Shown: positions 1 to 8,456 of the stretch, piece after piece
How positions within the stretch are numbered: the stretch's first letter is position 1
Layout: every line of letters starts with the position of its first letter
NCBI GenBank assembly: GCA_942492375.1
Contig: CALOEL010000002.1
Coordinates: 310,001 to 374,000 of the forward strand
DNA from: JAHEAO01 sp942492375
GTDB taxonomy: Bacteria > Pseudomonadota > Alphaproteobacteria > Rhodobacterales > Rhodobacteraceae
Reading direction: 5' to 3'
Length of the DNA: 64,000 nt
The notes under the pieces: generated by a model
Databases searched by the model: none
Told to the model about the DNA's origin: nothing
What the model saw: the letters and a program-made list of their open reading frames with translations, nothing else
Program-made: the position numbers and the translations under genes

Positions 1-35
1 GGCGTTGCCTCGGCGATGGGGAAAGGCAGGCTCAT
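1..35 (-). CDS. engB: Probable EngB/YihA GTPase, 5' fragment only
   Basis: Only the first 11 codons are inside the window (MSLPFPIAEAT). The start codon overlaps the stop of the MOSC gene by four bases (ATGA), so it is the next gene of the same minus-strand operon. The N-terminus and the position after yidC and a MOSC gene resemble the ribosome-biogenesis GTPase EngB/YihA of Rhodobacterales. The GTPase motifs lie outside the window, so the identification is an inference from context. Confidence 0.45.
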   Translation of the reverse strand, partial: MSLPFPIAEAT

Positions 36-781
36 GGCATGATCTCCAGCAAGTCGCCTACCGACACGTTGCCGGAGGTGACGACCTCGGCATAGATGCC
101 GAAATCCTGATGTCCCCAGCCCTGCCGTAGCACTGCCAGCGTATCGGCATCCCTGACACCGGTTTCCGGGTTGGCGTTCGTCGCCTTGCACCGCTTGATG
201 CTCTCGCGAACATGCAGTTCTGCACTTCCGATCCTAAGGCGCTTGCCGATCCACTGGAATTCTTCCCAGGGTTCCAAAGCCTCCAGAATGAAGTTGCCGC
301 GCCAGCGCAGTGGCGAAAGTTCCTGACCCAGATGGTCGGACACCGCCTTGTGCGAGGCGAGGTTGATCAGGCTCACTGATGGAAAATCGCTATCGGTCAT
401 GCCTCGTCCGGGCACCCTGATGATGTCGGTTGACGGCGGATGATCGTTGGTCAGCAGTGGCGCGACCCAGTCGAGGAAACGTTGCTGCTCAGTCTCGGGA
501 TCGAAGCAAAGGTCGGGTCGGTCGGGGTGGTTCAGCGTCACTGTGCCGGAGGCTTCGTCGACCATCGCATTGATTGCCTGCAATCGCGGAACCTTCGCGC
601 CGATGGTGAAATTGGCGCAGGGCGCCCAAGCCGAGCCATCCGCCTTTGTCCGCGCATGTGTTACCGCCCAACGCCGGTCGTAGGGCATTGTGCAGCCGGC
701 GGTGAGGCAGACGTCGGTCAGCTGTTCCCGGCCATGCGACTTGATCGGATGCCGCCAGATCCGGGCGACGCGTCCGGTCAT
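32..781 (-). CDS. MOSC domain-containing protein
   Basis: This 249-residue protein has the MOSC fold found in molybdenum-cofactor sulfurase C-terminal domains and YcbX/YiiM-like proteins, which carry sulfur or bind Moco to reduce N-hydroxylated substrates. The MOSC signature is visible near residues 195-205 as RCKATNANPETG, including the conserved Cys. The N-terminal part (GRVARIWRHPIKSHGREQL) is the usual MOSC_N beta-barrel. The start was placed at 781 because ATGA overlaps the yidC stop; the open frame continues upstream only inside yidC. It is translationally coupled to yidC and to the next gene, but nothing in the sequence links it to membrane insertion. The substrate is unknown. Confidence 0.85.
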   Translation of the reverse strand: MTGRVARIWRHPIKSHGREQLTDVCLTAGCTMPYDRRWAVTHARTKADGSAWAPCANFTIGAKVPRLQAINAMVDEASGTVTLNHPDRPDLCFDPETEQQRFLDWVAPLLTNDHPPSTDIIRVPGRGMTDSDFPSVSLINLASHKAVSDHLGQELSPLRWRGNFILEALEPWEEFQWIGKRLRIGSAELHVRESIKRCKATNANPETGVRDADTLAVLRQGWGHQDFGIYAEVVTSGNVSVGDLLEIMP

Positions 782-2577
782 TTGGCCGCCGGCTTCTTGC
801 GCTTGAAGGTGGACTTGATGTTGCCGAACACGTCCGGCTTGTGGCCGTGGCTGCGCATGATGATGTATTGCTGCGTGAAGGTGATTGTGTTGTTCGCGAT
901 CCAGTAAAGCACCAGACCCGAGGCGAAGCTGCCCAGCATGAACATGAACACCCACGGCATCCAGGCGAAGATCATCGCCTGCGTGGGGTCGGTCGGGGCC
1001 GGGTTTAGCTTTTGCTGCAGCCACATCGAAATGCCAAGCAGGATCGGCAGGATACCGAGCGACAGGATGAAGAAGATCGAGCCGGGCTCGGGTGTGGCCC
1101 ACGGTAGCAGACCGAAGAGGTTCAGAATCGACGACGGGTCCGGCGCCGAGAGATCCCTGATCCACCCGACCCATGGGGCGTGGCGCAATTCGAGCGTGAC
1201 GAAGATCACCTTGTAGAGCGAGAAGAAGATCGGGATCTGAAGCAGGATCGGCAGACAGCCCGAGGCGGGATTAACCTTGTTCTTCTTGTAGAGTTCCATC
1301 ATGCCTTGCTGCATCTTCTGCCGGTCGTCGCCCGCACGCTCTTTCAGCGCCTCCATCTCCGGTTGAAGCTCTTTCATCCGGGCCATCGAGACATAGGATT
1401 TGTAGGCAAGGGGGAAGACGATCGCCTTGATGATCAGCGTAAGTACGATGATCGACCACCCCATGTTTCCGATCACGCTGTTCAGCCAGTGAAGCACCGC
1501 GAAGATCGGCTTGGTCAGGAAGAAGAACCAGCCCCAGTCGATCGCATCGACGAAATTGTAGATCCCGCCGGCATTCTGATATTCGCGGATGGTGGCCCAT
1601 TCCTTCGCGCCCGCAAAGAAGCGGGTCGAGAAGCTGGCCGATTGTCCGCTGGCGACCTCGACCGCCGGCAATCGGGCCTCCGTCGTGTAGATATCGCGGG
1701 CCTCGTCGTACTTCAGGACGGATGTGAATGGCTGGCTTTGATCCGGAATGAGGGTGGTCATCCAGTAGTGATCGGTGAAACCTAGCCAGCCGTTGGAGTC
1801 AACCTCCACAACCTCGGCATTGGCGCCCCAGCGGCTGTCAGAACCGAGCCCGCGCATGTCCTTGTAGTCGAGTTCGTTAAGTTCGACGCCCGACTGACGG
1901 ATCGGCCCTTCGTGAATGATGAAGAATTTCTTGCGATCCGAGGGCTCGCCGTGACGGCGGATCTGGCTGTAGGCAGCGAGGCGGGCAGGGGCCTCGCCGG
2001 CATTCTCGACCGATTGGCTGACGGTGAACATGTAATCGTCGTCGACTTCGATCTTGGTGCGGAAGGTCTGGCCCTTGTCATTGCGCCAAACCAGCGTGAC
2101 CGGCTTTCCGACCCTAAGAACATCACCGCTTTCAAGTTGCCAGACCGTGTCGGCGCCAGGCACATCGGCGAAATCCAGATCGCCGCCGGGTGCCCAGGCG
2201 AACAGTGAGTAGTAGGCCTCCGTTTCGCCAACCGGGGTCAGCAGCGTCACGTCGGGACTGTCGTCGTCAAGTGTCTCGCGATAATCGTTGAGCGTGAGCG
2301 TATCGATCCGGCCGCCCTGCAAAGAAATGCTGCCGGAAAGCCGCGGTGTTTCGACCGGTATCCGGGCCGCTTCGGCTTCCGCGACTTCAGGAGCAGGTGC
2401 GGAGGGCGACACGTCAGGCAGAGCCGCCGGCACGCCAGCGCTGGCCGCTGTCTCGGTCGCGATCGGTACGCTTGGATCGGCCAGCTGTTCTTCGGGCGGA
2501 AACAGGACGAACCAGACGAGGATGACCAGGAAGCTGAGCGCCGTGGCGAGTATGAGATTCCGGTTCTGATTGTCCAT
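778..2577 (-). CDS. yidC: Membrane protein insertase YidC
   Basis: This 599-residue Oxa1/YidC-family insertase places proteins into the inner membrane, alone or with SecYEG. An N-terminal membrane anchor (MDNQNRNLILATALSFLVIL) is followed by an acidic, proline-rich linker and the large periplasmic beta-sandwich typical of Gram-negative YidC. The conserved five-helix core starts around residue 360 (WGWFFFLTKPIF) and contains the hydrophilic-groove arginine region (PLAYKSYVSMARMKELQPE). The C-terminus is basic (FKRKKPAAK), consistent with ribosome contact. Length matches the family. It lies in the conserved rpmH-rnpA-yidD...yidC neighbourhood, separated from ttcA by an EAL-domain gene. Confidence 0.97.
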   Translation of the reverse strand: MDNQNRNLILATALSFLVILVWFVLFPPEEQLADPSVPIATETAASAGVPAALPDVSPSAPAPEVAEAEAARIPVETPRLSGSISLQGGRIDTLTLNDYRETLDDDSPDVTLLTPVGETEAYYSLFAWAPGGDLDFADVPGADTVWQLESGDVLRVGKPVTLVWRNDKGQTFRTKIEVDDDYMFTVSQSVENAGEAPARLAAYSQIRRHGEPSDRKKFFIIHEGPIRQSGVELNELDYKDMRGLGSDSRWGANAEVVEVDSNGWLGFTDHYWMTTLIPDQSQPFTSVLKYDEARDIYTTEARLPAVEVASGQSASFSTRFFAGAKEWATIREYQNAGGIYNFVDAIDWGWFFFLTKPIFAVLHWLNSVIGNMGWSIIVLTLIIKAIVFPLAYKSYVSMARMKELQPEMEALKERAGDDRQKMQQGMMELYKKNKVNPASGCLPILLQIPIFFSLYKVIFVTLELRHAPWVGWIRDLSAPDPSSILNLFGLLPWATPEPGSIFFILSLGILPILLGISMWLQQKLNPAPTDPTQAMIFAWMPWVFMFMLGSFASGLVLYWIANNTITFTQQYIIMRSHGHKPDVFGNIKSTFKRKKPAAK

Positions 2578-2682
2578 TCCGCCGCACCATATGACTATTC
2601 CGCGTCAGGGCAGGTTCAACAGGCCATGACCCGAAAGGTCAAGCGGTTTTCGGAGCCTCCGCAAGCGTCGTCGGGTTCGTTT

Positions 2683-4230
2683 TCAGCTTGATCTTCGGAT
2701 CGCCCGCGACGCATCTCGAAGTTTGCCGCGGTAGGCTGCGACCCAGTCCGCGGCCTGTGCTTGCGGCATCGGGCGAGCGATGCTGGAACCCTGAACTTGG
2801 TCGCAGCCCAGCTCGGCGAGTTTGGCCTGCTCGGCGACGGTTTCCACGCCGTTCGCTATCGTTTCAAGTCCAAGTTTGGCAGCCATCGACAGCACCGCCT
2901 CGACCATCGTTCTCTGGTCGGGATCATGGTCCAGCCGGACAACCAGGGAGCCATGCAGTTTGATCCGGTTGACGGCAAACCGGCGGATGCTGGCTATTCC
3001 GGCGTGACCGGTCCCGAAGTCGTCCAGATCGATGCGACAGCCCAGCTTGGAGAGCGCAAGCATGTTCTGTGCGATCATATCATCCTTACGGTCGGCAATC
3101 GCCTGTTCTGCAATCTCTATGACAAGCCTGCAGGACTCGACGTCGAACCGGTCCAGTTCCCACCGGATCTTCTCGGCCAGTTTCGGATTTCGCAGTTCTC
3201 CGCTCGAGAGATTGACGGAAACCAGTGGAATGGCCAGCCCGTCGCGGTCCCAATCGCGAAGGGCCGAAAGAGCCTGGTAGAGCATGACTTCGCCCAGGCG
3301 TTCTGCCTGCCCCGCTTCACGCAGCATCGGCAGTAGATCGGCCGCCGAAAGCGGACCATGATTCGGGTGCTCCCAGTGGGGCACCGCTTCGAAACCGCAG
3401 ATCTCACCGGTTTTCGCCGAAACCTGAGGTTGGAACCATGCTGCAACCTGACCATTGTCCAGCGCGGAGCGAGCTTGCCGGGAAAGTGCAGACCTCACCG
3501 CTTTGCGCCGCATCAGGTCTGGCGAGAAACCCCGAATGGATCCGGCACCGTTCGAGACGGCTTCGTTCAGCGCAGAGTTCGCGCAGTCCAGAATGCCTTG
3601 TCCCGTGGCAGGCATCGCTCTGGCGGCGGTGCAAAATCCTGCAGAAGCTGACAGATGGACCTTGGTCGCGTCGATCGAAAGCGGCTCGGCCACGGCGGCC
3701 TGCAATCTCGCGCAGAGCTGGATGAGCGTTTCCAGATCAAGCTGCCCCACCGGTGTTGTCGAAACGCCATATCTGGCATCGCCCAGCCAGGTGACCAGGT
3801 CGTCTTCGCGTACCGTTGCCTGCAACCTCTCTCCTATCCGTTTGAGGATCGCATTGATGGCGCTTTCGCCGAACTGCTCTTGAAGCGAGGGAAACTGGTC
3901 GATTTGCAGGACTATGGCGGCGCAGGACTTCCCCGTATCGGCCGCACCCTGAAGCGAGGTATCCAGGCGGCGTATTGCCGCCTTGCGAAGGCCAAGTCCG
4001 ATGACGGCGTGCTGCTCAGCCCGCCAGATCGGCCCGGCGCCAGACAGGAAGCCCGCCAGGGCAAGCATGGCCGGAACCACGAAGGCGAGATAGAGCAGGG
4101 CGATTTCGCCGCCCAGCCAATAACCAGCCAGCATGAGCGCAGGAAACAAGGCCATGGCGTGTGGTCCTGCCAGCGCGGAACGCAACGCCGCGCCGAAACT
4201 TCCAAAATTGAACCGCCGATCTGAAAACAT
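2683..4230 (-). CDS. Membrane protein with degenerate GGDEF and EAL domains
   Basis: This 515-residue protein has two N-terminal membrane helices, a GGDEF-like domain and a C-terminal EAL-like domain. The GGDEF site is degenerate (LGDARYGV near residue 150), so diguanylate cyclase activity is not expected. In the EAL domain the signature is EAVPHW (about residue 278), NLSSGE and DDFGTG are kept, but the motif normally reading EGVE is NGVET (about residue 458) and the motif normally reading KID is KLH. The Glu lost there acts as a catalytic base in studied EAL phosphodiesterases. The protein is therefore more likely a c-di-GMP sensor or scaffold than an enzyme. The ATG at 4230 follows a GGGGTGA-type ribosome-binding site; a GTG two codons upstream is the alternative. 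Confidence 0.8.
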   Translation of the reverse strand: MFSDRRFNFGSFGAALRSALAGPHAMALFPALMLAGYWLGGEIALLYLAFVVPAMLALAGFLSGAGPIWRAEQHAVIGLGLRKAAIRRLDTSLQGAADTGKSCAAIVLQIDQFPSLQEQFGESAINAILKRIGERLQATVREDDLVTWLGDARYGVSTTPVGQLDLETLIQLCARLQAAVAEPLSIDATKVHLSASAGFCTAARAMPATGQGILDCANSALNEAVSNGAGSIRGFSPDLMRRKAVRSALSRQARSALDNGQVAAWFQPQVSAKTGEICGFEAVPHWEHPNHGPLSAADLLPMLREAGQAERLGEVMLYQALSALRDWDRDGLAIPLVSVNLSSGELRNPKLAEKIRWELDRFDVESCRLVIEIAEQAIADRKDDMIAQNMLALSKLGCRIDLDDFGTGHAGIASIRRFAVNRIKLHGSLVVRLDHDPDQRTMVEAVLSMAAKLGLETIANGVETVAEQAKLAELGCDQVQGSSIARPMPQAQAADWVAAYRGKLRDASRAIRRSS

Positions 4231-4308
4231 CTGCACTCACCCCCGTCTGCGGGGCAGCGGAGTTGCCCCGGTCGGACGGATGCTAGGCCAACACGGGCAT
4301 CCGACAGG

Positions 4309-5178
4309 TTAATTCAAATCGGGAAGCTGCGCGGCATTTTCGTCAAATGCCTGCGTGTTTCTCTCGAGCCCTGCGAAATCGAACAGCCGTGGGTCCAGAA
4401 GATGCGACGGGCGCGCGTTCATCAGCGCCCGGAACATCACCTGCCGGCGGCCGGGGCTGTTCCGTTCCCAGCCGTCAAGGATCTGCTTCACCTGCTGGCG
4501 CTGCAATCCGTCCTGGCTGCCACAGAGATCGCAGGGAATGATCGGATAGTTCATCGCCCGCGCGAAGCGGTCGCAATCCTCTTCCGCGACATGGGCGAGA
4601 GGCCGGTAGACGAAAAGATCGCCATCATCGTTCAGCAGCTTCGGCGGCATCGTCGCCAGCCGTCCGCCGTGAAAGAGGTTCATGAAGAACGTTTCCAGAA
4701 TGTCGTCACGGTGATGGCCAAGCACCACCGCCGAACAACCTTCCGCCCGCGCGATGCGGTAGAGGTTGCCGCGCCGGAGCCGCGAGCAGAGCGCGCAATA
4801 GGTCCGCCCCTTTGGCACCTTGTCGACGACGACGGAATAGGTGTCCCGATACTCGATCCGGTGCGGCACTCCCATACGCGACAGGAAGTCGGGCAGCACG
4901 GTGGCGGGAAAGCCCGGCTGGCCCTGATCGAGGTTGCAGGCCAGAAGATCGACCGGCAGAAGGCCGCGCCATTTCAGCTCGTGCAGGACGGCCAGAAGCG
5001 TGTAGCTGTCCTTGCCGCCGGACAGACAGACCAGCCAGCGGGCGTCGCGTTCGATCATGCCGTATTGCTCGACGGCCTCGCGCACATTGCGCACTATCCG
5101 CTTGCGCAGCTTGCGAAACCCCGTTGTCGAAGGTGCACCATGGAACAGCGGATGAATTTCGTCTGTGTCGTCGAGCAT
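4309..5178 (-). CDS. ttcA: tRNA 2-thiocytidine(32) synthetase TtcA
   Basis: TtcA is an ATP- and iron-sulfur-dependent enzyme that thiolates cytidine 32 of tRNA. The 289-residue product shows the PP-loop ATP-binding motif SGGKDS near residue 52 and the two CxxC cluster-ligand motifs, CALC near residue 127 and CDLC near residue 214. The ATG at 5178 gives MLDDTDEIHPLF, a normal family start; a TTG ten codons upstream is possible. The gene is followed on the same strand by the EAL-domain gene and preceded by yidD with about 50 bases between. Confidence 0.93.
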   Translation of the reverse strand: MLDDTDEIHPLFHGAPSTTGFRKLRKRIVRNVREAVEQYGMIERDARWLVCLSGGKDSYTLLAVLHELKWRGLLPVDLLACNLDQGQPGFPATVLPDFLSRMGVPHRIEYRDTYSVVVDKVPKGRTYCALCSRLRRGNLYRIARAEGCSAVVLGHHRDDILETFFMNLFHGGRLATMPPKLLNDDGDLFVYRPLAHVAEEDCDRFARAMNYPIIPCDLCGSQDGLQRQQVKQILDGWERNSPGRRQVMFRALMNARPSHLLDPRLFDFAGLERNTQAFDENAAQLPDLN

Positions 5179-5226
5179 GGCCGGGGTATGCCAAATCGCG
5201 GCGTGCAAGCAAAGCCGATTCGATGC

Positions 5227-5448
5227 TCAGTCCGGCACGTTGTCGACACCCGAGCCGCCCCAGGGGTGGCAGCGGGCGATCCGGCGGGCGGCCAGCCAGC
5301 TGCCCTTGATCGCGCCGTGCCTTTCCAGCGCCTCCAGCGCATAGGCCGAGCAGGTAGGTTGATAGCGGCACCCGTGACCAACCCAGGGCGAGAAGACCAA
5401 CCGGTAGCCGCGGACGGGCAGGGCGAGGATGCGTGCGAAGAACGTCAT
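5227..5448 (-). CDS. yidD: Membrane protein insertion efficiency factor YidD
   Basis: YidD is a small membrane-associated protein that helps YidC insert inner-membrane proteins. This 73-residue copy has an amphipathic N-terminus (MTFFARILALPVRGYRLVFS) and the three conserved cysteine contexts: GCRYQPTCS, AYALEALERHG and RCHPWG. The start overlaps the rnpA stop (ATGA), the usual arrangement of rnpA-yidD. Confidence 0.95.
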   Translation of the reverse strand: MTFFARILALPVRGYRLVFSPWVGHGCRYQPTCSAYALEALERHGAIKGSWLAARRIARCHPWGGSGVDNVPD

Positions 5449-5864
5449 GCCGAGTCTGCATGTAGGCGTCGGAGGGCGGTTCGCAAATCGTCCTGCAACA
5501 GCGCGAAGTCGCGCTGCGCCGTAACGTCGGGACGGCCGATCAGGACATAGTCCCAGCCCGGTCTTGCCGCCTCCGGAAGGACGCGCCGCGCGATTTCCCG
5601 CAGCCGCCGCTTCGCGCGGTTCCGCGCCACGGCATTGCCGACCTTCTTCGAGCAGGTGTAGCCGATGCGGATCGCCTCGCCGTCTTCCGCCGCGTCGCGC
5701 GGGCGCGCCTGAAGCACGAAGCCGGGCATCGCCTGCCGCCGGCCCTTGGCGGTGCGAAGGAAATCGGAGCGGTTGCGCATGACATACAGACAAACGGAAA
5801 CCGCCGGAGGCTTTGCTGCAGCATCGGCGCTTTGGCCTGCTGCAGTATCCTCCGGCGGTGTCAT
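5445..5864 (-). CDS. rnpA: Ribonuclease P protein component
   Basis: RnpA is the protein subunit that helps the catalytic RNase P RNA bind and process precursor tRNA 5' ends. The basic RNR motif is clear (KKVGNAVARNRAKRRLRE, around residues 73-90). The 139-residue length includes a roughly 30-residue N-terminal extension rich in Ala and Pro that is not part of the core; the core begins near NRSDFLRTAKGRR. The gene lies just downstream of rpmH and is coupled to yidD. Confidence 0.95.
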   Translation of the reverse strand: MTPPEDTAAGQSADAAAKPPAVSVCLYVMRNRSDFLRTAKGRRQAMPGFVLQARPRDAAEDGEAIRIGYTCSKKVGNAVARNRAKRRLREIARRVLPEAARPGWDYVLIGRPDVTAQRDFALLQDDLRTALRRLHADSA

Positions 5865-5886
5865 TGTATTGCCTTTCGGCGGCGTA

Positions 5887-6021
5887 TCAGGCGCTCAGCG
5901 ACTTCCGGCCCTTCGCGCGGCGCGCGTTCAGGATCTTGCGGCCGGCCTTGGTTGCCATGCGCGCACGAAAGCCGTGACGGTGCTTGCGCACCAGGTTGCT
6001 CGGTTGAAAAGTGCGCTTCAT
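5887..6021 (-). CDS. rpmH: 50S ribosomal protein L34
   Basis: This 44-residue, very basic protein begins MKRTFQPSNLVRKHRHGF and ends GRKILNARRAKGRKSLSA, a full match to L34. A GGAG ribosome-binding site lies eight bases before the ATG on the minus strand. It is the first gene of the rpmH-rnpA-yidD cluster. The coding sequence is too short for most length cut-offs but the identification is secure. Confidence 0.98.
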   Translation of the reverse strand: MKRTFQPSNLVRKHRHGFRARMATKAGRKILNARRAKGRKSLSA

Positions 6022-6291
6022 CGCGTCATCTCCGTCAAATTCGGCCCGAACCCTAACAGGATTCGAGGGCCGTGAATGTTCGAAGCCCGTCCTTTAGGGT
6101 GTCGTCCCTGCGATGTCAATTCGCCGAGGCGAAGTTTTCTGCCGCAAACGGACCCATGACGGGCTGCCATTGTTTCAATCTCGTAGCGACGCCCGCGCAA
6201 CTGTTCACCGTGGATCAACGGGTTGTGATAGGGCTGTCTCTGCCGCAAGGAAACACGCATGTTGCAGGGATTGCAGCAGGAAAGATGACAG

Positions 6292-7020
6292 ATGGCAGAT
6301 ATTGGACAGGAGCGGACGCAGGGCTGGCTGCATTACCTTCCGCTGGCCGGCATCCTGATCGTGGCGGTCATCGGCGCCTTCGCGTTTCGCGACTACCTGT
6401 CTTTCGAGACCCTCCGCGAGAACCGGGAGGCGCTGATTGCCTTTCGTGACATGAACTACCCGCTGACCGTGCTCGCGTTCATGGCGGTCTACATCCTGAT
6501 CGTCGCGTTTTCGCTGCCAGGCGCCACCGTCGCCACGCTGGCCGGGGGCTTCCTGTTCGCGACCTTTCCGGGCGTGCTTTTCAATGTGCTGGCGGCGACG
6601 ATCGGCGCCTCACTGATCTTCCTGGCGGCGCGCTGGGGGCTTGGCGAAATGCTGGCGGCGCGGATGGATGCCTCGGAAGGGCGGATCAAGCGACTGAAGG
6701 AAGGGCTCGATGACAACCAATGGTCGGTACTTTTCCTGATGCGGCTCGTGCCGGCAGTGCCATTCTTCATGGCGAATCTCGTTCCTGCCCTGATGGGTGT
6801 GCCGCTGGCCCGTTTCGCGATCACGACGTTTCTGGGTATCATCCCCGGCGCGCTCGTCTACACCTCAGTCGGTGCCGGGCTGGGTGAGATCTTCGAGCGA
6901 GGTGCGACGCCGGATCTCGGCTTGATATTCGAGCCGCACATCCTTCTGCCGATCCTAGGGCTCTGCGTCCTTGCCTGCCTGCCGGTCCTTCTCAAAGCGT
7001 TCAGGAAAAGGGTAATCTGA
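6292..7020 (+). CDS. TVP38/TMEM64 (VTT domain) inner-membrane protein
   Basis: This 242-residue polytopic membrane protein belongs to the VTT/DedA-related TVP38/TMEM64 family, whose members are implicated in lipid scrambling and membrane homeostasis. About five to six hydrophobic segments are visible. The family core is SLPGATVATLAGGFLF (residues about 65-80) and the second conserved stretch is FLMRLVPAVPFFMANLVPALMGV. The stop overlaps the start of the following flavoprotein (TGATG), so the two are translationally coupled. Pairing of this family with a mercuric-reductase-like flavoprotein is common in proteobacteria, but its biochemical meaning is not established here. Confidence 0.88.
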   Translation: MADIGQERTQGWLHYLPLAGILIVAVIGAFAFRDYLSFETLRENREALIAFRDMNYPLTVLAFMAVYILIVAFSLPGATVATLAGGFLFATFPGVLFNVLAATIGASLIFLAARWGLGEMLAARMDASEGRIKRLKEGLDDNQWSVLFLMRLVPAVPFFMANLVPALMGVPLARFAITTFLGIIPGALVYTSVGAGLGEIFERGATPDLGLIFEPHILLPILGLCVLACLPVLLKAFRKRVI

Positions 7021-8435
7021 TGCACCGGATCGAAACGGACATCTGCGTGATCGGCGCCGGGTCGGGCGGGCTGTCGGTGGCGGCGGGGGCAGTCCAGATG
7101 GGTGCCAAAGTCGTGCTTATCGAACGCGGAAATATGGGTGGCGATTGCCTGAATTATGGCTGCGTGCCGTCGAAGGCGCTGATCGCGGCGGCGAAGCAGG
7201 CTCAGCTGATGCGCCAGGGCGCGCCGTTCGGAGTGACACCAGTCGATCCCGAGGTCAGCTATGCAAAGGCCCAGGAACATGTCCGCCGGGTGATCGAGAC
7301 CATCGCGCCGGTCGATAGCCAGGAACGGTTCGAAAGCCTCGGCGTCAAGGTCATCCGCGAGCATGCGCGCTTCATCTCCGAGCGCGAGGTCCAGGCCGGC
7401 GACACCGTCATCGCAGCCCGCCGTTTCGTGATCGCCACCGGGTCGTCGCCGCTCGTACCGCCGATCCCCGGTCTGGACCAGGTGCCTTACGAGACCAACG
7501 AGACCTTGTTCGACCTCAAGGAACGCCCGGATCACCTGCTGATCGTCGGCGGCGGCCCGATCGGTATGGAAATGGCGCAGGCGCATGTGCGGCTCGGGTC
7601 GAAGGTGACGGTCATCGAAGGCGAGAAGGCGCTGGGCAAGGACGATCCCGAACTGGCGGGCATCGTACTGGATCGCCTGCGCCAGGAAGGTGTGAAGATT
7701 GTCGAAGGCGCAATGGTCAGTACGGTCGGCGGCGAGGCCGGCCGCATAGAGGTTGGCGTAAAGGACGGCCGCAGCTTCGCCGGCTCGCATCTGCTGATGG
7801 CGGTGGGCCGCAAGGCGAGCATTGCCGATCTGGGCCTCGAGGCAGCCGGTGTCGAGCATGACCGCGCCGTCAAGGTCGGCGACGATCTGCGAAGCACCAA
7901 CCGCCGCATCTACGCCATCGGAGACGTGGCGGGACGGCTGCAATTCACCCACGTCGCTGGCTACCATGCCGGCGTCATCATCCGCGCAATGCTGTTCGCC
8001 CTACCGTCCAAGGCTCGCTCGGATCACATTCCCTGGGTCACCTACACCGACCCGGAACTGGCCCAGGTCGGGCTGACCGAAGCGCAGGCCAACGAAATCC
8101 ATGGCGCCAAGGTTGAAATTGCGAGGTTTCGGTACGATGAGAACGACCGCGCAGTCGCAACCCGTCAGACCGAGGGTCTGATCAAGGTCATGGTTGTCAG
8201 GGGCCGGCCCGTGGGTGCGACCATCGTTGGTGCCGATGCGGGAGAGTTGATCGGACTATGGGCTCTGGCGATTGCGAACAAGATGAAGATGTCTGCGGTC
8301 GCGAACATGGTCGCCCCCTATCCGACACTGGGCGAGATCAACAAACGTGCCGCAGGGGCCTATTTCTCACCCCGGCTCTTTGATAGTTCTATGGTCAAGG
8401 CGGTCGTCGGGTTCGTGCAAAAAGTGCTTCCCTGA
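7020..8435 (+). CDS. FAD-dependent NAD(P)-disulfide oxidoreductase, MerA/Lpd-like
   Basis: This 471-residue class I flavoprotein disulfide reductase has an N-terminal FAD-binding fold (GAGSGGLSVAAGA), the redox-active disulfide GGDCLNYGCVPSKAL near residues 42-56, a central NAD(P)-binding fold (VGGGPIGMEMAQ) and a C-terminal dimerisation domain. The substrate is not determined by the motifs: dihydrolipoamide dehydrogenase, mercuric-reductase-like and related enzymes share them. It lacks the C-terminal Cys pair of true mercuric reductases and there are no other mer genes nearby. It is not next to 2-oxoacid dehydrogenase genes, which argues against housekeeping Lpd. Confidence 0.88.
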   Translation: MHRIETDICVIGAGSGGLSVAAGAVQMGAKVVLIERGNMGGDCLNYGCVPSKALIAAAKQAQLMRQGAPFGVTPVDPEVSYAKAQEHVRRVIETIAPVDSQERFESLGVKVIREHARFISEREVQAGDTVIAARRFVIATGSSPLVPPIPGLDQVPYETNETLFDLKERPDHLLIVGGGPIGMEMAQAHVRLGSKVTVIEGEKALGKDDPELAGIVLDRLRQEGVKIVEGAMVSTVGGEAGRIEVGVKDGRSFAGSHLLMAVGRKASIADLGLEAAGVEHDRAVKVGDDLRSTNRRIYAIGDVAGRLQFTHVAGYHAGVIIRAMLFALPSKARSDHIPWVTYTDPELAQVGLTEAQANEIHGAKVEIARFRYDENDRAVATRQTEGLIKVMVVRGRPVGATIVGADAGELIGLWALAIANKMKMSAVANMVAPYPTLGEINKRAAGAYFSPRLFDSSMVKAVVGFVQKVLP

Positions 8436-8456
8436 CCCGCAAGTAGCAGGTTGGCC

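Noticed and set aside
5887..6291. rpmH-rnpA region as replication origin
   Set aside because: No cluster of DnaA boxes (TTATCCACA-like) and no dnaA gene; the rpmH-rnpA cluster alone is not evidence of an origin in this order.
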